Source of the DNA: Prevotella sp.
GTDB lineage: Bacteria > Bacteroidota > Bacteroidia > Bacteroidales > Bacteroidaceae
Reading direction: 5' to 3'
Assembly: GCA_022773395.1 (NCBI GenBank)
Contig: JALFBL010000087.1
Coordinates: forward strand, 1-57,921
Length of the DNA stretch: 57,921 nucleotides
The translations under genes were made by a program, and so were the position numbers. Every line of letters begins with the position of its first letter. Within the stretch, counting starts at the first letter, position 1. The notes beneath the pieces were generated by a model. That model searched no databases, had not been told where the DNA came from, and saw nothing but the letters and a program-made list of their open reading frames with translations. This document shows, piece after piece, positions 43,205 through 52,390 of this stretch.

Positions 43205-44464
43205 ATGACTTACCAAGAAACCATTCAATACTTGTTTACCCAAACTCCTGTTTTTGAAAAATCAGGAGCTTCTGCCTATAAAGAAGGCCTGAGTAACACA
43301 TTGGCTTTAGATGAACATTTCGACCATCCTCACAGCAAGTTCAAAACCATACACATAGCCGGTACAAACGGGAAAGGTTCCTGCTCGCATACTATTGCGG
43401 CCATACTCCAGGCCAAGGGCTGCAGGGTAGGGCTGTACACTTCACCGCACCTTGTAGATTTCAAGGAAAGGATACGCATTAATGGTGCTTGTATTGAAGA
43501 AGATTATGTGGTAGAGTTCGTGCGGCGGGAACGTGATTTTTTTGAACCTCTCCAACCGTCGTTTTTTGAAATTGTGACCGCTATGGCTTTCAAATATTTT
43601 GCAGAAAAAGGGGTGGATATTGCTGTGGTAGAAGTGGGGCTGGGAGGTAGGCTTGACTGCACCAACATCATCAATCCCATTTTGTCTGTCATCACCAATA
43701 TCAGTTTCGACCATACGCAATTTCTTGGCAACACGCTGGAAGCTATTGCCTGCGAAAAAGCAGGTATCATCAAAGCGAATGTTCCCGTTGTGATAGGGGA
43801 GGCACTACCAGAAACGCGTCCAGTTTTTGCAGACAAGGCAAGAAAAATGAATGCGCCTATTCATTTTGCAGAAGAAATGGACACCTGTCTTGAAAAGGGC
43901 GAACCGACAGCAGATGATTATGAATTTGAACTGCAGGGTTTTTGTCAAGGGAAAAACAAGCAAACCATTCTTTGTGCTGCAAAGGTGCTCGGAATTGCTC
44001 CTATATATATAAAACAAGGTATGGCGAATGTGTGTGAAATGACAGGACTGGAAGGGCGTTGGCAAGTGCTGCGCCATCGACCAGTTGTTGTCTGTGATAC
44101 GGGACACAATGCGGCAGGGTGGGAGCATCTGAGCCGGCAGATCATGGCACAGAATTGCGAACATTTAAGAATCGTGTTCGGAATGGTGGACGACAAGGAC
44201 ATTGACACGGTGTTGGATATGTTGCCCCGTCGTGCTTCGTATTATTGGACAAAGGCCAATACGCAGAGAGCTATTTCTCCCAATGACATCAAAGCCAAGG
44301 CGGAAATAAGGAATTTGGAGGGGCAGGTATATCCCGATGTGCAGAGCGCATATCGCCATGCATTGGAAGAGGCAGGCGAAAACGATTTCATCTTTGTGGG
44401 GGGGAGCAGCTATGTCGTGGCAGATTTATTGACGAATTGTAAGCGAAGTGCCTTTTCTGTTTAA
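43205..44464 (+). CDS. folC: Folylpolyglutamate synthase / dihydrofolate synthase
   Basis: Adds glutamate to dihydropteroate and to folates, keeping them in the cell. The 419 residues include the P-loop IAGTNGKGSCSHT (about 50-62), GLYTSPHLVDFKERI, the Mur-ligase-like EVGLGGRLDCTNII (about 146-159) and DHTQFLGNTLEAIACEKAGIIK, in parts. The C-terminal block CDTGHNAAGWEHL matches the family DxAHNP-like region. Its product pool is the carbon acceptor for GcvT, although the two genes are far apart. It sits alone between two terminator-like regions. Confidence 0.93.
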   Translation: MTYQETIQYLFTQTPVFEKSGASAYKEGLSNTLALDEHFDHPHSKFKTIHIAGTNGKGSCSHTIAAILQAKGCRVGLYTSPHLVDFKERIRINGACIEEDYVVEFVRRERDFFEPLQPSFFEIVTAMAFKYFAEKGVDIAVVEVGLGGRLDCTNIINPILSVITNISFDHTQFLGNTLEAIACEKAGIIKANVPVVIGEALPETRPVFADKARKMNAPIHFAEEMDTCLEKGEPTADDYEFELQGFCQGKNKQTILCAAKVLGIAPIYIKQGMANVCEMTGLEGRWQVLRHRPVVVCDTGHNAAGWEHLSRQIMAQNCEHLRIVFGMVDDKDIDTVLDMLPRRASYYWTKANTQRAISPNDIKAKAEIRNLEGQVYPDVQSAYRHALEEAGENDFIFVGGSSYVVADLLTNCKRSAFSV

Positions 44465-44571
44465 GGTTTTTAACATTGTCGCCCCGTTATTTTTCTATAT
44501 TTCATTCGTGTTTCTCGTTTTATTTTCGTTTCTTTGCATACAAGTAATATGAACTAAAAACTTAGGAAATC

Positions 44572-45660
44572 ATGAGCACAACAGAAACACAAAATCTTTG
44601 TGGCCTGAAAAAGGAAGATTTTCAGACCACAATCAACGGAAAGAATACAAATTTATACATTCTTAGAAACAGTCAAGGAAATGAAGTTGCGATAACCAAC
44701 TATGGCGGTGCGATTGTTGCAATCATGGTGCCCGACAAAAATGGAAACATGGCCAATGTCATTCAAGGGCACGACAACATACAAGATGTTATCAACAGTC
44801 CTGAGCCTTTCCTTTCCACCTTGGTGGGGCGTTATGCCAACCGCATCAAAGATGGAAAGTTCACGTTGAAAGGAAAAGAATATCAGTTAGCAATCAACAA
44901 TGGCACTAACTCCTTGCATGGGGGACCCGGAGGTTTCCACGCCCAAGTATGGGATGCTTTTCAAATGAACGAAAGTACTTTGGTGCTCAATTATGTTTCT
45001 CCTTATCTGGAAGAAGGTTTTACAGGCGAAATGAAAGTAACAGTGGTCTATACTTTCAGCAACGACAATGAATTGGCTATCGGTTATATGGCAACTGCCA
45101 ACAAGAAAACCATCGTCAACCTGACAAACCATGGATTTTTCTCATTGACAGGCATAGCAAATCCTACTCCTGTTATCGATGAACTGATTTGCGAAATCAA
45201 CGCTGACTTTTATCTCCCAGTTGATGCTGCGTCAATTCCCACTGGCGAGATTCTGAAGGTAGAGGGGACTCCTTTTGACTTCCGCACCCCGAAGCCTTTG
45301 GGACAGGACATTGATGCCGACAACGAGCAGTTGAAAATTGGCAATGGTTATGACCATTGTTTCGTACTCAACAAGAAAGAGGAAGGCGAATTGAGCTTTG
45401 CTGCCCGCATAACAGAGCCGAACAGTGGAAGAACAATGGAAGTCTATACCACAGAACCGGGTGTCCAAGTTTATACGGACAACTGGGCAGACGGATATAA
45501 AGGCCAGCACGGTGCAACATTCCCACGTCGCAGTGCCATCTGTTTCGAGGCACAGCACTTCCCCGACAGTCCAAACCATCCTTATTTCCCATCTGTAGTC
45601 CTTCGCCCCGGACAGCAATACAAACAGAAGACAGTCTATAAGTTTGGTGTCGTAAAATAA
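44572..45660 (+). CDS. galM: Aldose 1-epimerase (galactose mutarotase)
   Basis: Interconverts alpha and beta anomers of galactose and other hexoses at the start of the Leloir pathway. The 362 residues contain LVGRYANRIKDGKF (about 84-97), HGGPGGF, the catalytic His in LTNHGFFSLTG (about 186-196) and the catalytic Glu in ICFEAQHFPDSPNHP. No signal peptide, so cytoplasmic. A TTTCTTTG (44529-44536), one mismatch from a -7 element, lies upstream. galK follows 49 bases after, forming a galMK pair. Confidence 0.94.
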   Translation: MSTTETQNLCGLKKEDFQTTINGKNTNLYILRNSQGNEVAITNYGGAIVAIMVPDKNGNMANVIQGHDNIQDVINSPEPFLSTLVGRYANRIKDGKFTLKGKEYQLAINNGTNSLHGGPGGFHAQVWDAFQMNESTLVLNYVSPYLEEGFTGEMKVTVVYTFSNDNELAIGYMATANKKTIVNLTNHGFFSLTGIANPTPVIDELICEINADFYLPVDAASIPTGEILKVEGTPFDFRTPKPLGQDIDADNEQLKIGNGYDHCFVLNKKEEGELSFAARITEPNSGRTMEVYTTEPGVQVYTDNWADGYKGQHGATFPRRSAICFEAQHFPDSPNHPYFPSVVLRPGQQYKQKTVYKFGVVK

Positions 45661-45709
45661 GGCACCGCATCAGAGACAAATATACTAACTAACCTAAAGT
45701 TCTTTGATT

Positions 45710-46879
45710 ATGATAGAAATTGATCAGGTGAGAAGTCGCTTTATTAAGCACTTCGATGGAAAGACAGGCAGTGTTTACACGTCTCCCGGTCGTATTAATT
45801 TGATTGGTGAGCATACTGACTATAATGGCGGTTTCGTATTTCCGGGTGCCGTTGACAAGGGCATTACGGCCGAAATCCGTCCGAACAATACAGAACATAC
45901 GGTGATGGCGTATGCCATTGATCTGAAAGATCGTGTTGACTTCAAGTTGGACGATACCCAAGGGCCGAAGACAAGTTGGGCACGCTATATTTACGGAATT
46001 GCATTGGAAATGAGAAAACTCGGTGTTCCGGTAAAAGGGTTCAACATCGCTTTTTCGGGTGACGTTCCACTTGGAGCCGGTATGTCTTCTTCGGCAGCTA
46101 TAGAAAGTTGCGTTGCTTTTGGTTTGAACGACCTGTTTGGCGACAACAAAGTTTCCATGTGGGATATGGCATTGGCTGGCCAGGCAACGGAGCATAACTA
46201 TTGTGGCGTGAAGTGTGGCATTATGGATCAGTTTGCCAGCATCTTTGGACAGGCTGGGAAACTGATGCGTTTGGATTGTCACAGCCGCGAGTTCGAATAT
46301 TTCCCATTCAATCCACAAGGTTACAAACTTGTGCTTGTCAATTCTTGCGTGAAGCACGAATTGGCAGGGTCGCCTTACAACGACCGCAGAAACAGTTGTG
46401 AAAATGTGGTGAAACACATTGCAGAAAAGCATCCTGAGGCCAAGTTTGAAACACTGCGCGACTGCACCTGGGAACAACTGGAAGAAGTTCGCGCTGAAGT
46501 AGGCGAAGAGGATTACAAACGCGCTCATTTTGTTTTGGGCGAGAAAGACAGAGTATTGGCTGTTTGTGATGCGCTTGTTGCCTGCGATTATGAAACAGTG
46601 GGCAAGAAGATGTACGAAACACACGATGGCCTCTCCAAGGAGTATGGGGTGAGTTGCGAAGAACTGGATTTCCTGAACGATGTTGCCAAGGAAAATGGTG
46701 TGACAGGCAGTCGCATCATGGGCGGCGGTTTCGGGGGCTGCACCATCAATCTGGTGAAAGAAGAACTCTACGACAAATTCATCAATGATGTGAAACAGAG
46801 GTACGCAGAAAAATATGATAGGGAACCAAAGATTTATGATGTGGTAATCAGTGACGGCTCACGCAAACTTTCCGATTAA
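45710..46879 (+). CDS. galK: Galactokinase
   Basis: Phosphorylates galactose to galactose-1-phosphate with ATP. From the ATG at 45710 it has 389 residues; the in-frame TTG at 45704 is less likely. Family signatures are SPGRINLIGEHTDYNGGFVF (about 25-44), the GHMP phosphate loop VPLGAGMSSSAAIES (about 119-133), the catalytic Asp region KCGIMDQFASIFG and the C-terminal IMGGGFGGCTINLV. The galactose transporter often found between galM and galK in Bacteroidales is absent here, and galT is not in the window. Confidence 0.95.
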   Translation: MIEIDQVRSRFIKHFDGKTGSVYTSPGRINLIGEHTDYNGGFVFPGAVDKGITAEIRPNNTEHTVMAYAIDLKDRVDFKLDDTQGPKTSWARYIYGIALEMRKLGVPVKGFNIAFSGDVPLGAGMSSSAAIESCVAFGLNDLFGDNKVSMWDMALAGQATEHNYCGVKCGIMDQFASIFGQAGKLMRLDCHSREFEYFPFNPQGYKLVLVNSCVKHELAGSPYNDRRNSCENVVKHIAEKHPEAKFETLRDCTWEQLEEVRAEVGEEDYKRAHFVLGEKDRVLAVCDALVACDYETVGKKMYETHDGLSKEYGVSCEELDFLNDVAKENGVTGSRIMGGGFGGCTINLVKEELYDKFINDVKQRYAEKYDREPKIYDVVISDGSRKLSD

Positions 46880-46900
46880 TACATTTTCAATGACAGTCAA

Positions 46901-46935
46901 AAGGATGTGCCAGACAAAAGGTACATCCTTCTTTC
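46901..46935 (+). terminator. Terminator after galK
   Basis: AAGGATGTGC (46901-46910) and GTACATCCTT (46921-46930) form a 10-bp stem with one G-U pair and a 10-base loop, followed by CTTTC. It lies 21 bases past the galK stop. Confidence 0.65.
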
Positions 46936-47307
46936 ATGGATGCGGTATTTGATAGATTCGTTAAAAACGAATAATTCTTGCCCAAAATAATGTTTTGTCA
47001 GGATTATTTATTATCTTTGCATAAAAGAAAGTTGCATTTGGCAATTGGTGAGTCCATTCACATTGCTTTTGCATGCTATATGCTTTAAAATAACAGCCGT
47101 ATCGGTTCGATTGGGATACTCATCAAATAATTTAGAAAACCGAGAAGATATCTCTTGTTGATGGCGGGCCATATTGAATTCGAGAGAATTTAAACTGAAA
47201 AGTCGATGGATTACAAAGACGGAGAACTCTCAAATCTTGTTTACTCGGAGTTTCATCACATCATCGGTACGGCTTTTAATTTCCATTTTTAATGATACAA
47301 GTGCATT
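46936..47307. other. Gap between galK and ribE with promoter-like element and short gene remnant
   Basis: About 370 bases without a full gene. TATCTTTG at 47012-47019 fits the -7 consensus, but the TTTTG upstream (46993-46997) is too close at 14 bases. If used, transcription would begin near 47026 and give ribE a leader of about 280 bases. I looked for the conserved blocks of an FMN riboswitch in this leader and did not find them. A 28-codon frame (47206-47292) may be a gene remnant. Confidence 0.45.
47206..47292 (+). pseudogene. Short remnant resembling the N-terminus of a GxxExxY-type protein
   Basis: ATG at 47206 opens a 28-codon frame ending with TAA at 47290-47292. The peptide contains LSNLVYSEFHHIIGTAFNFH, which resembles the start of small GxxExxY-family proteins (LSxxIIGxAFxVHxxLG). 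The diagnostic GPGLLESVY part is missing, so it would be a truncated, non-functional copy. The call rests on a weak, remembered pattern. It lies 15 bases before ribE. Confidence 0.35.
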
Positions 47308-47907
47308 ATGTTTTCTGGAATTGTAGAAGAATTAGCAACCGTCGTTGGCATTACTCACGACAAAGACAATATTGATTTTACTCTCAAGTGCTCGTTTACG
47401 AATGAACTTGGTATAGACCAAAGTGTGGCGCACAATGGCGTGTGTCTTACGGTGGTGAAACTGAGTGGAGATACCTATACGGTGACTGCCATGCGCGAAA
47501 CACTGGATCGCTCAAATCTGGGGCTTCTCAAGGTGGGAAACAGGGTGAATGTGGAAAGGTCGATGCTGATGAACGGCAGACTTGATGGGCATATTGTGCA
47601 GGGACATGTGGACATGACAGCTTGGTGCGAAAAAATTGAAGATGCTGATGGCAGCAAATACTTCACGTTCAAATATCTGTTCGATAAAGAAATGGCAAGA
47701 CGGGGATATTTTACTGTTGACAAAGGAAGCGTGACGGTGAACGGAGTGTCGCTTACCGTATGCAACCCTACAGAGGATTCCTTCCAGGTGGCAATAATTC
47801 CTTACACATTGGAGCATACCAACTTCTGTGATATAGAAGTGGGGACAAAAGTGAATCTGGAGTTTGATATTTTGGGAAAATACATTGCCAGACTGCAAGC
47901 ACTATAA
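47308..47907 (+). CDS. ribE: Riboflavin synthase, alpha chain
   Basis: Dismutates two 6,7-dimethyl-8-ribityllumazines into riboflavin and the pyrimidine precursor. The 199 residues comprise two lumazine-binding repeats: 1 to about 95, beginning MFSGIVEE, with NGVCLTVV and RSNLGLLKVGNRVNVERSM; and about 96-190, with DGHIVQGHVD, VNGVSLTV and TNFCDIEVGTKVNLEFD, in parts. No FMN riboswitch is evident upstream. The gene ends at a strong bidirectional terminator shared with ppdK. Confidence 0.94.
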   Translation: MFSGIVEELATVVGITHDKDNIDFTLKCSFTNELGIDQSVAHNGVCLTVVKLSGDTYTVTAMRETLDRSNLGLLKVGNRVNVERSMLMNGRLDGHIVQGHVDMTAWCEKIEDADGSKYFTFKYLFDKEMARRGYFTVDKGSVTVNGVSLTVCNPTEDSFQVAIIPYTLEHTNFCDIEVGTKVNLEFDILGKYIARLQAL

Positions 47908-47961
47908 AGAGATGCTGTTTCATGGATGATAAGTCAGAATTCAGTACAACGACAAAAACAC

Positions 47962-48001
47962 GAAAAAGGTGGATTTCCATATAAGCGGAAATCCACCTTT
48001 T
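47962..48001. terminator. Bidirectional terminator between ribE and ppdK
   Basis: AAAAAGGTGGATTTCC (47962-47977) and GGAAATCCACCTTTTT (47986-48001) form a perfect 16-bp stem with an 8-base loop. The A-run and T-run at its base serve ribE (plus) and ppdK (minus). Confidence 0.92.
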
Positions 48002-48021
48002 CATTTATTTCCAAGACTTTC

Positions 48022-50742
48022 TTATTCCTCAATGGCAGCCTGTGCCGCAGCCAATCGTGCGATGGGCACACGGAACGGAGAACAGCTGGCATAGTTCATG
48101 CCGATCTTAGCGCAGAACTTTACAGAACTTGGCTCACCGCCATGCTCGCCACAAATACCGGTTCTCAAAGTCGGTCGTATCTCGCGTCCTCTTTCAACAG
48201 CCATTTCAATGAGCTGTCCTACACCTTTCTGATCCAGTACCTGGAATGGATCAACTTTAAGAATTTTCTTGTCCAGATATACGGGGAGGAAGCTGGCAAT
48301 ATCGTCACGGCTATATCCAAATGTCATTTGTGTCAAGTCATTTGTACCGAACGAGAAGTATTCTGCCTCTGTCGCAATACGGTCGGCGGTAAGAGCAGCA
48401 CGAGGAATTTCAATCATTGTACCAATCTCGAATTCCACTCTGATGCCATACTCTTCGAATACTTCTTCTGCAATCCTTTGAATAATCTCTTTCTGCTGTT
48501 TCAGCTCGTGGAGGATACCAATCAGGGGAACCATGATTTCCGGTTGAGGATTCTTGCCCTCTTTTTTCAGTTCGCAAGCAGCCGACAGGATGGCACGGGT
48601 CTGCATGGCCGTAATTTCGGGGAATGTGATGCCCAGACGACAACCACGATGACCGAGCATTGGGTTGTTCTCTGCCAAACTTTCTACGCGGCGCTTGATA
48701 GTAGCCACGTCAACACCCATTTCCTTCGCCATGATTTCCTGACCTGCGATATCGTGGGGCACGAACTCGTGGAGGGGTGGGTCGAGCAAGCGAATGTTCA
48801 CCGGACAGCCATCCATAGCCTCAAGAATACCCTTGAAGTCGGCTTTCTGGTAAGGGAGAAGTTTCTCCAGTGCCTTTTCTCTTCCTTCAGCGGTATCCGA
48901 AAGAATCATCTCGCGCATGGCGATAATTTTCTTGCCTTCGAAGAACATGTGTTCTGTTCTTGTCAAACCAATGCCTTTTGCACCGAACGAGCGGGCCACT
49001 TGTGCATCGTGCGGAGTGTCGGCATTTGTGCGAACTTGCAACTTGGTGTACTTGTCGCAGAGATCCATCAATTCTTTGAAGTCACCGCTCAATTCGGCAG
49101 CTTTTGTTGGAACTTCTCCTGCATATACTTGACCGGTAGATCCGTTCAACGCGATATAGTCGCCTTCGCGATAAACTACTCCGTCAATCTCCACCGTTTT
49201 TGACTTGTAGTCAACGTTGATGCCACCCGCACCTGATACGCAGCACTTTCCCATACCACGTGCAACAACGGCAGCGTGGGATGTCATGCCTCCCCGAGCG
49301 GTAAGAATTCCTTCTGCTGATGCCATACCGGCCAAGTCCTCCGGCGATGTCTCGATACGAACCATAATGATCTTATGGCCATCGGCATGCCATGCTTGTG
49401 CATCGTCGGCATGGAATACAATCTGGCCGCAGGCAGCACCGGGAGATGCAGGCAAACCTTGTGTAATGACTTTGGCTTTCTGCAGTTCAACCTTGTCGAA
49501 TACAGGATGGAGCAACTCGTCGAGCTTTTGCGGTTCACAGCGATTAAGAGCGGTCTTTTCGTCAATCATTCCTTCGTGCAGCAGATCAATGGCAATCTTC
49601 ACCATTGCGGTACCTGTGCGCTTGCCGTTACGTGTTTGTAAGAACCAGAGTTTTCCTTCCTGAACAGTGAACTCCATATCTTGCATGTCACGGTAGTGTT
49701 TTTCAAGCTTGTCTTGAATTTGGTCAAGTTCAGCATAGATGGCAGGCATGGCCTCTTCCATAGAAGGATAGTTTTTCTGGCGTTCTTCTTCGCTGATGCC
49801 GGCACGCTCAGCCCATCTTTGGGAACCGATTTTTGTGATTTGCTGAGGTGTTCTGATACCTGCAACAACGTCTTCGCCTTGTGCGTTTACCAGATATTCT
49901 CCGTTGAAGATGTTTTCTCCGTTGCCTGCATCGCGGCTGAAACAAACACCTGTTGCAGAGGTTTCGCCCATATTGCCGAACACCATTGCCATGACGCTGA
50001 CAGCTGTTCCCCACTCATCGGGAATACCTTCCATCTTGCGGTAGAGAATGGCACGGTCGTTCATCCAACTGCGGAATACTGCGCAAATGGCTCCCCACAA
50101 TTGTTCAATAGGATTATCGGGGAAATCTTTACCGGTGCGCTCTTTGATGGCTTTCTTGAACAGGCTTACCAGTTTCTTCAGTTCGTCAACGGACAAGTCC
50201 TTGTCCAATTTCACGCCGCGTTCGCTTTTCACAGCTTCGATAATTTCTTCGAACGGGTCGATATCTTCTTTATTCACCGGTTTCATTTCCAGTACTACGT
50301 CACCATACATCTGGACAAAGCGGCGGTATGAGTCGTAAACAAAGTGCGGATTATTGGTTTTTTTAGCCATTCCTTCTGCCACCTCGTCGTTCAGACCAAG
50401 GTTCAAAATGGTGTCCATCATACCGGGCATAGAAGCGCGGGCACCAGAACGAACACTCACTAACAAAGGATTTTTGGGGTCTCCAAACTTAGAGTTCATC
50501 AAAACCTCAAGGTGCTCAACAGCTGCCTTGATTTCATCCTGAAGAATCTCTACGATTTTTTCTTGTCCAACCTTGTAATATTCGTTACAGGTGTCTGTGG
50601 TAATTGTAAATCCGGGAGGTACGGGAACTCCTATTAAGTTCATTTCCGCAAGGTTCGCACCTTTACCACCCAATTTTTCTCTCATTGTTGCATTGCCTTC
50701 GGCTTTTCCATTGCCGAAAAGATAAACTCTTTTTTCACTCAT
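48022..50742 (-). CDS. ppdK: Pyruvate, phosphate dikinase
   Basis: Interconverts pyruvate, ATP and phosphate with phosphoenolpyruvate, AMP and PPi; in anaerobes it often runs towards pyruvate and ATP. The 906 residues give an N-terminal nucleotide-binding domain (GNGKAEGNATMREKLGGKGANLAEM, in parts), the central swivelling domain with phosphohistidine His489 in LTARGGMTSHAAVVARGMGK, and the C-terminal PEP barrel (GLTRTEHMFF, RLLDPPLHEF, SFGTNDLTQMTFGYSRDD, and Cys in GICGEHGG). All catalytic parts are intact. It has its own promoter and is monocistronic. Confidence 0.97.
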   Translation of the reverse strand: MSEKRVYLFGNGKAEGNATMREKLGGKGANLAEMNLIGVPVPPGFTITTDTCNEYYKVGQEKIVEILQDEIKAAVEHLEVLMNSKFGDPKNPLLVSVRSGARASMPGMMDTILNLGLNDEVAEGMAKKTNNPHFVYDSYRRFVQMYGDVVLEMKPVNKEDIDPFEEIIEAVKSERGVKLDKDLSVDELKKLVSLFKKAIKERTGKDFPDNPIEQLWGAICAVFRSWMNDRAILYRKMEGIPDEWGTAVSVMAMVFGNMGETSATGVCFSRDAGNGENIFNGEYLVNAQGEDVVAGIRTPQQITKIGSQRWAERAGISEEERQKNYPSMEEAMPAIYAELDQIQDKLEKHYRDMQDMEFTVQEGKLWFLQTRNGKRTGTAMVKIAIDLLHEGMIDEKTALNRCEPQKLDELLHPVFDKVELQKAKVITQGLPASPGAACGQIVFHADDAQAWHADGHKIIMVRIETSPEDLAGMASAEGILTARGGMTSHAAVVARGMGKCCVSGAGGINVDYKSKTVEIDGVVYREGDYIALNGSTGQVYAGEVPTKAAELSGDFKELMDLCDKYTKLQVRTNADTPHDAQVARSFGAKGIGLTRTEHMFFEGKKIIAMREMILSDTAEGREKALEKLLPYQKADFKGILEAMDGCPVNIRLLDPPLHEFVPHDIAGQEIMAKEMGVDVATIKRRVESLAENNPMLGHRGCRLGITFPEITAMQTRAILSAACELKKEGKNPQPEIMVPLIGILHELKQQKEIIQRIAEEVFEEYGIRVEFEIGTMIEIPRAALTADRIATEAEYFSFGTNDLTQMTFGYSRDDIASFLPVYLDKKILKVDPFQVLDQKGVGQLIEMAVERGREIRPTLRTGICGEHGGEPSSVKFCAKIGMNYASCSPFRVPIARLAAAQAAIEE

Positions 50743-50786
50743 AATTCTTTGATACGATAATCGCGTGTATTAGTAATAATAGAGTG

Positions 50787-50818
50787 CAAATATATGGTTT
50801 TTTTGCATATTACACAAA
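50787..50818 (-). promoter_or_regulatory. Promoter of ppdK
   Basis: On the minus strand TTTG (50818-50815), a 20-base spacer and TATATTTG (50794-50787). The predicted start near 50781 gives a leader of about 38 bases. Confidence 0.7.
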
Positions 50819-50909
50819 TATTTAAAGAGGTAATTGCAATGTGTGTGTGCCATTTTTACTTATTGATGCAAAAAGTCTTGTTTCTTTCTGCTTTTTTCTT
50901 CTTTTTTAT

Positions 50910-50917
50910 TATTTTTG
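50910..50917 (+). promoter_or_regulatory. -7 element upstream of rlmD
   Basis: TATTTTTG lies 23 bases before the ATG at 50940 in a very T-rich stretch. A suitable -33 element is not clear. It explains why the longer frame starting at 50841 is unlikely to be translated. Confidence 0.5.
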
Positions 50918-50939
50918 TAACCAAATTTACAATAAATTG

Positions 50940-52364
50940 ATGAGTAGAAAGAAAAAAGTTTTACCTCTTTTAGAGAATGTTGCCATTACAAGTTGTGCTG
51001 CCGAGGGCAAGTCCTTGGCACGGATTGATGACATGGTGGTGTTTGTGCCTTTTTGTGTTCCAGGCGACGTGGTGGACATTCAGTTGAAAAAGAAAAAGCA
51101 TAATTATGCGGAAGGGGAGGTGGTGAGGTTTCTTCAATATAGTAATGTACGTGAGAAGCCTGTTTGCAGTCATTTTGGTTTGTGTGGGGGCTGCAAATGG
51201 CAAAACCTTCCTTATGCAGAACAATTGAAAATGAAGCAACAGCAGGTTTTCGACCAGCTTTCGCGTTTGGGAAAAGTGGATTTGCCCGGTTTCAAACCGA
51301 TACTGGGAAGTGTTGATATTTATTCATACCGCAACAAACTGGAATTCGGATGTTCCAACAGAAGATGGCTTACCAAAGAGGAATGTGCCGCAGGTGTGGA
51401 ATATGGCCAAATGAATGCAGTAGGGTTTCACATCACGGGGGCGTTCGACAAAATATTGCCCATAGAATGCTGCCACCTGATGGACAATCTCCACAATCGC
51501 ATCCGCAATGAAATAAGAGACTATGCCTATCGCACAAACATGTCTTTCTTCGACTTGCGGGCACAGCGAGGGTTGTTGCGAAATATGATGATTCGCAATT
51601 CCAATACGGGAGAGTGGATGGTATTGGTGCAGTTTCACTACGATGAAGAGGGCGACGAGCAAAGGGCGAAAGATTTGATGGAACACATTGCGACCGTTTT
51701 TCCAGAGATCACTTCTTTATTTTATGTGGACAACCAGAAATGCAACGACACGTTTGGCGACCTGGAACTGATTCTTTACAAGGGGAAAGATTATATTGTC
51801 GAGAAAATGGAGGATCTGCAGTTCAAAGTGGGACCCAAAAGTTTCTACCAGACAAACACTGAGCAGGCGTACCATCTGTATTCGGTTGCAAGGGATTTTG
51901 CACAGCTCACAGGCAATGAATTGGTGTATGACTTGTACACAGGTACAGGCACGATTGCCAATTTTGTGGCGAGAAAAGCACGCAAGATTGTAGGCATAGA
52001 ATATGTAGAGGATGCCATTAAAGATGCAAAAGTCAATTCGCAATTGAATGGAATAGGCAATACATTGTTTTTTGCTGGCGACATGAAAAATGTGCTAACT
52101 CATGATTTCATCGAAGAGCACGGTCGGCCAGACGTGATAATCACCGATCCGCCAAGGGCCGGAATGCATCAGGATGTAGTAGATGTCATATTGGAGGCAA
52201 GTCCGCAACGAATCGTCTATGTTAGTTGCAACCCTGCCACGCAAGCGCGAGATCTCCAGTTGCTGGATGTTGCCTATAAAGTGGATGCGGTGCAGCCCGT
52301 GGATATGTTTCCCCATACGCCACATGTGGAAAATGTGGTGGCACTGAAGAAAAGAAATGTTTAA
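50940..52364 (+). CDS. rlmD: 23S rRNA (uracil-C5)-methyltransferase RlmD/RumA-type
   Basis: Methylates a uracil in 23S rRNA, as RlmD does at U1939 in E. coli; tRNA or other rRNA sites are possible in this group. From the ATG at 50940 it has 474 residues. An N-terminal TRAM domain (about 5-65) precedes the [4Fe-4S] cysteines in CSHFGLCGGCKWQ (about 78-90). The SAM site is DLYTGTGTIANF and the catalytic Cys is in VYVSCNPATQARDL. DPPRAGMHQ is the conserved general-base region. A porin gene follows after 26 bases. Confidence 0.92.
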   Translation: MSRKKKVLPLLENVAITSCAAEGKSLARIDDMVVFVPFCVPGDVVDIQLKKKKHNYAEGEVVRFLQYSNVREKPVCSHFGLCGGCKWQNLPYAEQLKMKQQQVFDQLSRLGKVDLPGFKPILGSVDIYSYRNKLEFGCSNRRWLTKEECAAGVEYGQMNAVGFHITGAFDKILPIECCHLMDNLHNRIRNEIRDYAYRTNMSFFDLRAQRGLLRNMMIRNSNTGEWMVLVQFHYDEEGDEQRAKDLMEHIATVFPEITSLFYVDNQKCNDTFGDLELILYKGKDYIVEKMEDLQFKVGPKSFYQTNTEQAYHLYSVARDFAQLTGNELVYDLYTGTGTIANFVARKARKIVGIEYVEDAIKDAKVNSQLNGIGNTLFFAGDMKNVLTHDFIEEHGRPDVIITDPPRAGMHQDVVDVILEASPQRIVYVSCNPATQARDLQLLDVAYKVDAVQPVDMFPHTPHVENVVALKKRNV

Positions 52365-52390
52365 TTTATTCACACTAAATATTGATCAGT

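Noticed and set aside
45689..46624. 311-codon minus-strand frame opposite galK
   Set aside because: It is antisense to an intact galactokinase with all GHMP motifs; no promoter or domain supports it.
47020..47307. FMN riboswitch upstream of ribE
   Set aside because: The conserved RFN blocks (such as GGGCAGGGTGAAATTCCC-like sequence) are not present on either strand.
47926..49203. 425-codon plus-strand open frame opposite ppdK
   Set aside because: It begins inside the ribE-ppdK terminator and runs antisense to the conserved PEP domain of PPDK; composition is that of a shadow frame.
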